In this document: positions 58,505 to 64,000 of the stretch, in pieces
Layout: each line of letters starts with the position of its first letter
Numbering within the stretch: position 1 is the stretch's first letter
Source: Diphasiastrum complanatum
Taxonomy: Eukaryota; Streptophyta; Lycopodiopsida; Lycopodiales; Lycopodiaceae
DNA: 64,000 bases
Direction of reading: 5' to 3'
NCBI GenBank assembly: GCA_029204225.1
Contig: CM055104.1
Coordinates: 26,314,394-26,378,393, forward strand
The notes under the pieces: model-generated
Told to the model about the DNA's origin: nothing
Database searches by the model: none
Seen by the model: the letters and a program-made list of their open reading frames with translations, nothing else
Position numbers and translations under genes: made by a program

Positions 58505-58515
58505 TAGTACCCCAT

Positions 58516-58558
58516 GGTACCGCCATTATGGTACCGCCGGTACCATAATGGTGGTACC
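58516..58558. repeat. Terminal hairpin made of GGTACC sites
   Basis: Arms are 58516-58535 (GGTACCGCCATTATGGTACC) and 58539-58558, inverted with one mismatch and a 3-base loop. Copy B retains only the first arm, with changes. Its position 13 bp from the element end suggests a structural or protein-binding role at the terminus (inference). Confidence 0.85.
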
Positions 58559-58737
58559 GCCATTATGATGCCACCCTCAGACCCGCGGTACCAGGGTGGC
58601 ACCATAATAATAATATTTTTTATTTTTATTTTTTATTAAAAACCCCTTTTACTAGGATATTTTAGGGTAAAAAATTTTGAAAAAAAAAGTGTCAGGGTTT
58701 AGAAAAAAGGGGGCACTGTACAGAGGGACTGTACAGG

Positions 58738-58991
58738 GGGCACTGTGGGGGAGCAGACCTTGGGGTCAATGGGAGTGCAGCATGTGGGGGAGCAGCAAAT
58801 CCGGACAGGTACACTGTCACATGGGCACTGTGGGGGAGCAGACCACGGACCCAATCGGAGTGCAGCATGTGGTGGAGCAATACATGAGGCAGGTACAGTA
58901 GCACATGGGCATTATGGGGGAGCAGGCCATGGGGCCAATGGGAGTGCAGCACGTGGGGGAGAAACAAATGGGGATAGGTACAAGGGCACAT
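58738..58991. repeat. 85-bp subterminal tandem repeats x3 (copy C)
   Basis: Units start at 58738, 58823 and 58907 with GGGCACTGTGGGGG or a close variant. Both spacing and content match the copy B array. Confidence 0.85.
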
Positions 58992-59121
58992 GGAGGGATC
59001 ATCAACAACTGCACATGGGGGAACAGGTTGTGGGGTTAAATAGGCACTCATGAGGCTGTGAGAGCCAGTGAGAGGCTGTGAGAGCAAGTGAGAGCCAGTT
59101 CGAGAAACAGGGTGTCGTGAG

Positions 59122-59487
59122 ATAGCAAAGCGCATACCACCAAGGCCTGAGGGCGAAGTGAGGAGGAAGCTCGAGGAAGATGTCCGAAGGCACAACGAAA
59201 GGCATCGGAAGCAAGAGGCAGACATTGCAGAGATGCTGCGACAGACTTGGGAGAGACACCCAGAGCTACAGATCCCCGCCCCCGCTGTGGCCCCTGCCCC
59301 CGCTGTCGAGCTGGATTTGGATGAGCAGATCGGAATGAACTTCACACGACGGCAGCTCATCATGGTCAGGGAAAGGGCTGCCCGCCGTCGGGCTGACAAG
59401 GAGGCAACTCGGGCTAACCGGGAGGCAGAGCGAGAGCGACAGAACAATGCACCTGACGAGGGCGAAGAGTCTGTGGAGGATCCGTAG
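59122..59487 (+). pseudogene. Companion charged protein of hAT copy C (start codon lost)
   Basis: The frame is open through to TAG 59485-59487, but the position of the copy B ATG reads ATA (59122). The next in-frame ATG is inside the E-M-L-R-Q-T-W-E region. The protein has an Arg/Glu-rich helical start, a Pro-Ala-Val linker, D-L-D-E-Q-I-G-M-N-F-T-R-R-Q-L, and a charged end E-E-S-V-E-D-P, the same as copy B. The two copies carry different single lesions, which implies a functional ancestor of 121 residues. Function unknown; an accessory DNA-binding or transposase-partner protein is one possibility. Confidence 0.65.
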
Positions 59488-59988
59488 AAATGTTTAGAGT
59501 GGATAGGATCCAGCCATATGTGGCTGGCTGTTGTTATGTGGTTTTCGGCATAAGATGAGGCAACATTTAGTGTTTGACACAGTGTAAAGAACAGCCCCAG
59601 CCGTATGTGGCGGGATACGTATTGTTATTTTGATACCACTGTTGAATTAATGTTCAATGTGTTTTTTATGCAACGCATGCTTGGTGTAATGCAGTGTAAT
59701 ATGTGTGTGTATGAAATGCTAAAGAGGGGGTTGTATTTTTGTGTTTAGCATCTGCTATCAATCTCTGTAGTTGAAACTAATTGAAAATACGCACATACCA
59801 TTCGAAATAAAATTGAAAACAGAGCATCACAATTACAAATTGACAAATACACAATGTGCAGCGAATAGAATACGTCCAACACTGGATATAATATAAATTT
59901 TTTTTTGCTGAATACAGTGTTCGACCATCTGGTCGCCAAACATGGAACATGATATCAAACTACTAAAAATAAAATAACAGAGCTACAA

Positions 59989-62900
59989 TCAATGCTCTGG
60001 ATCAAACTCAGACGAATGCTCCGGAGACAACTCAGGGCCCCGAGCTGACTCTCGCGACTGATATCTATGCCTGTCTGGAACTGGCATGGGCTGTCTATCC
60101 GAGGACTCGTCATCCTCATCCTCCCAATCTGCCTCTCCATCAGCCCCCAAGCAAGCCAAACCGACCAGACCTGCTCCAGCTGGCTGTGATACTGCACCTC
60201 TACCTGCACCCGAGGCCCTGCGAGGTCGTCCTCTCTTCCCTGGCTGTTTCTGTGCTTTGCCTTTCTTGTTCGGTGCACCCTTGAGCCTTCCTGGACTCTT
60301 GCGGACGAGGGGAGCTGTCAATGCCTCATCACCGCCATGCAACCTGGCTGGCTAGGCTGGGCCCAAGCTGAGGCCGGTTGGGATAGAGAAGCCAAAGATG
60401 GGTGACCCTCTGCAGTAGATAGTGGAGGATAGGTCCGTGGAGTGTGTGCTCGTGGGCCTGCTGCTGGTGGAGGAACTAGATGTGGAGGGGCCATCCCTGT
60501 AGGAGGCAAGTACATATTCCTTGTAGCGGCGATATGTACTGAAAGGGGCGTTGCGGTGGCCGGTACTGGTACATACTGGGTGCTGCCACTAGAGGAGCAA
60601 CTGTGGATGTGGGTGCTGCAAGGGAAAACCTGGGCACTGGAGCCACTGGAGGAGCCACTGAAGGAGCCACTGTGGATGTGGGCGCTGCAAGAGAAAACCT
60701 GGGCACAGATGGTGGCCTGCCATGGAGACCTGGTGTTGTAGAAGTGGATGGCGATGGAGGGGTTGTTGGCCTGAACGGCATCGGTGGCACTGGAGGTGTT
60801 GTGCGGCGCACGTACACCCTCTGAGGAACTGGAGGAACTGCAGGCACCTCGTGTAGCTGCTCTGGCTGAGACTCTGTGTAGGGCATGCTGGCTAGAGAGG
60901 ATGGGGGCACCCTGACGCTCGGCATGTGTTGGGCCTCTGAATCCAACTTTGCAATCAAGTCGTCCAGCTGGGCATCCGAATATAAATGCTTTGGGCTTTG
61001 GGACTCATCATGTGCACCATCCTCTGGATCATCCTGTGCCTCATCCTGTGCACCATGCGGACCCTGCATGGCCTCCCAATCGGTACAATCAAAGTCATCT
61101 GGTGGCTCCTCTGGTGTGCTGTCATAGAAATGCCTATGGCTCTGTGATGCACGCATCCAAGCAGCTACGGAAGGTAAACCCAAATCACTCTGCCCCCTAT
61201 CAAGAGCCTCCTCCATCATATCAACATAAGATGGTATGCCACTGGCCCCCCCCTGTGTGCCCTGCCCGTCTCCCGGTATAATCTGTGGCATGTGTCCCAC
61301 CTCTACCACGTGATGCACCTGTGACCCCTGCTCTAGGCGTGTGCCCAACACCTGTATCATATGCCTCATCCCGCTCTGATCTGGCGAACACAACCCGAAT
61401 GGGCTCATCCTCATCCTGATCATCCTCTGACACTGGCTCATCTGCCTCGTACAATGGAGGCTTCCTGTGCTCAAGCCCAAGCTCTCTCTCTCTCTCTCAT
61501 CTCGGTAAGCTTCCTCTCTCTCTCTCTGCCATCAACTGTGTGCCCAGGTCATCTGCAGGCATGGGATGGGTGCTGTCCGTAGGCAAGTCAACCTGGCACT
61601 CCAAATCAGATATCTTCGTCTGCAAGGTTTAAAATTTGCATGTCAGAGAGACAACTTTATCAAGAAATGAAACCAACATACCAGGAGTCAACCAACATGC
61701 TATGGGAGATTAGCTTATCACCTGCAATGCGCTCGTAATGGTCCGAAGTCTCCTGGCGACACGTGCGTTGGTGCTACAGAACACCAACCGCTCCAACTGA
61801 CTCATTGACAACCGGTTTCTTCTCCTCGTGTGAATGAGTGCCCATGTGCTCCAATTATGCTCACACACGGAGGCAGCGTAGTCCTGTGGTACGTGCAATG
61901 AAATGCTTCAGCACATGTGCACGGGTGGAAGGTCAACGAAACACAGCAATGGAGGATGAAATGAAATGCATACCTGAGAAAGGACACGTAGTGCAAGACG
62001 CTGTATGGATGGATAGGTGCTACCGAACATGGTCCACCGGGTAATGGGAAGCTGCCTCCTCTCTGGATCCTGAGCAGCCGGGTGGCCGAACGTGCCCATG
62101 CCGAAACGAAATGCAGCAAGCTCCTCCATGAGCCTGATAGGATCCAAACCTATGTGTGGATCCACCCTGTGAATGTACTGAAGCCAATTGGCCTCGTGCT
62201 CCCTGTCTGCGATCTGTGTCGGAGAGAGGAAGAGGGGATGCAGCATGTGTGCAACGCTGTGGATACTCCTGTGGAAGTAGTTCCACCGCGTCTCCCAGAT
62301 GAACTTCAGCTCGGTCATCCTGCAAGTGAGAGGCATGTGGTTTAGGGCATTACGAAAAAACTTAACACTGACAGAAAAACAAACTAGCAATTACTGAAAA
62401 GATAAAGGCCAATTACATTACTATACTGCTTACCTCTCTAGCTGCAAGATGGGCAGCTGCAGGAACTGTCCAATCCGGTCCATGAGCTCATATACCAGTC
62501 CAAGTGTCAGCCATGCGGAGCACAATGTAGAGTGGTCGAAGCAGTCCTGACAATGTCTGTGCATCCCTCCAAAACTGGTCTCCCCTCACCGTGGAAGAAA
62601 AGTGCTCCCCATCCTCAGTGTGCTCCTCAGTGTGCTGAAACGTATTGGCACGCCAAAGATCACTGGCAACCATCTGTAGAAGCTGCGCCCTACACCTGAT
62701 CAGACGGTCGATGACCACCAAGTCGAATGCAAAGCGTGTGGGGGCTGGCTTACGGAGGTCCAGATGGCTGAACACCCGGAACATGGCAAGAACACGCCTC
62801 TTTCTGGTGACAAAAGTCACCCGGAAGAGGGCCTCACGGACGATGGCTCTAACCCAGGGAAGTGCACCTATGTCCCCCATCAGAAGGCCTATGTCGTGCG

Positions 62901-64000
62901 CTGCACAGGGGGTATGAACAATGTGAGCAACTCGGCCTCTAGCAGTACACCCATCTGAATGCAGTTCGTGGCATTGTTCGTCACCACCATGACGACATGC
63001 TGTGCACCTATGGACAGGATGGAGACCTGATGACATCAAACATGAACTCTGCCGATATGACTCTCCCCCCCTGCTACAATCCACGACCCTCAAAAACTGT
63101 GTGCCCATGCAGCTGGAGACCAATATGTTGAGGATCGGCCTCCTTCTGACATCAGTCCAGCCATCGGACATGATGCTGGAACCGTAAGTGGCCCAGTGGC
63201 GACGTAGAGGCTCCATCTCTCTAGACAAGGACTCGACCCTATCTCTCAGCATGTGTGTGCGGACAACCTCTGAACTAGGGACTCTCCAGCTAGGGCTGAC
63301 AGACTGTGCAAGGCGGAAGGCCCTTCTGATGGGCTCAGAGTCACTGATGGCAAATGGAAGGTTCAGCTCATAAATCAAACTGGCCACGGCCTGTGTAGCT
63401 TTTCTGTCCATGTGCGGCTGATGCGCGCCGCGAATGCTCTGCTGCCTAAGAACTCTCCCAGCTGGCGACGGGTAGTGGACCTCCAGCATGGTGCACCAAA
63501 CGTGACGGGAATGGATGATGACGTGATAGGCTGGGCACTAGTAGATGCATCGGCTGTAGACGTGGAATGGGGAGAGTGGGATGCACTGGCAAGGATGGGT
63601 GCAGCAGCATAAGTGAGGTGCACTGGTGGAGGGGGAACATCTGGCATGGGATACGAAAACTGTTGGCTAGGGAGGTCATTCGGATGGGAAGGGAGGGAGG
63701 AAGGGATCTCCTCAACATCCTGGAAGGCATCGTCACTGGCATCCTGGGCCTGCTCCTGCTCGGGCTGTGGAGAGTCCATGAGAAAGTCGTAAACTGGGGG
63801 AGTGCGAGCAATAGTGGGTGGTGGTGGAACCGCAGTGCCAACTGGTGGACGAGATGGGACGGGATCCACCAGAATGGGTGCAGATGGAGATGTGTCTAGC
63901 GGAACTGTCTGAGGGGGGTGAGAGACAAAGGGAGTGGACGAGGATGCACTCCCTCTCCTCGTGCGTGCCAGCCAAGCAGGCAGCAACTCGGGGTCAACCA
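59989..64000 (-). pseudogene. hAT copy C transposase with introns and AT-hook tail (N-terminus beyond window)
   Basis: Minus strand. A Pro/Ser/Gln-rich linker runs from 64000 to about 63490. DUF659 follows (L-I-Y-E-L-N-L-P-F near 63375, S-I-M-S-D-G-W-T-D at 63177-63151), then H-T-P-C-A-A-H-D-I-G-L-L, then R-K-P-A-P-T-R-F-A-F. Introns with GT-AG ends are at 62433-62320, 61973-61884 and 61721-61620. The dimerisation exon 61883-61722 has C-E-H-N-W-S-T-W and R-R-R-N-R-L. The last exon 61619-59989 encodes an acidic, then Pro-rich tail with P-G-R-L-K-G and K-R-G-R-P-R-R AT-hook-like motifs. Lesions against copy B are frame changes near 63470, a roughly 14-bp deletion near 62505, an 11-bp insertion near 60520 and a 4-bp deletion near 60345. 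Confidence 0.85.

Larger units (their letters stand above)
58503..64000 (-). mobile_element. hAT copy C (right part outside window)
   Basis: The left end is CATAGTACCCCATGGTACC at 58503. Order and orientation match copy B: GGTACC cluster with hairpin, three 85-bp repeats, plus-strand companion gene (59122-59487), and minus-strand transposase from beyond 64000 down to 59989. There is no gypsy insertion. By eye it is closely similar to copy B over its length. The BED finger and right terminus fall outside the window. Confidence 0.8.

Overview
The window is nuclear DNA of a land plant. Genes have GT-AG introns, and two encode plant families: a calmodulin-binding CBP60 protein and an OVATE family protein. 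Gene density is very low: two full genes and one partial gene in 64 kb. The remainder is decayed Ty1/copia, Ty3/gypsy, LINE and hAT sequence plus many (GA/CT)n tracts. This suits a plant with a large, repeat-rich genome. My guess is a fern or another non-seed plant, but nothing in the window proves the species.

Layout. 1-8.1 kb is non-coding DNA with a copia reverse-transcriptase relic. 8.1-13 kb holds the complete CBP60 gene (8 coding exons, 667 aa). 13-16.9 kb is non-coding with simple and tandem repeats. 17-20.9 kb is a gypsy integrase relic beside a truncated copia element, both on the minus strand. 20.9-27 kb is AT-rich DNA with no recognisable gene. 27.2-29.1 kb is an intronless 633-aa OVATE protein gene. 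31-34.5 kb is a decayed copia element preceded by GTCG-palindrome-rich DNA. 35.4-39.3 kb holds a LINE scrap and two copia LTRs of one family in inverted orientation, each with a (CT)n tract inside. 40.1-42.3 kb is the 3' part of an unrecognised multi-exon minus-strand gene.

From 42.9 kb to the end the window is a cluster of hAT-type elements with DUF659 and C-terminal dimerisation domains. Copy A has its C-terminal half inverted relative to its N-terminal half. Two short terminal-inverted-repeat elements and two long related copies (B, 46365-58456; C, 58503 to beyond the window) follow, separated only by AT dinucleotide tracts. B and C share one architecture: a GGTACC-rich terminus, three 85-bp subterminal repeats, a small charged-protein gene on the plus strand, and a convergent minus-strand transposase with a long proline-rich, AT-hook tail. 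A gypsy chromovirus (49831-56028) sits inside copy B with a 5-bp target duplication. Its 418-bp LTRs begin AG and end CT instead of TG...CA.

The most notable items are the two-gene hAT family, its arrangement in AT tracts, and the non-canonical LTR termini. All transposon genes seen here carry stops, frameshifts or deletions, so none looks able to move by itself.
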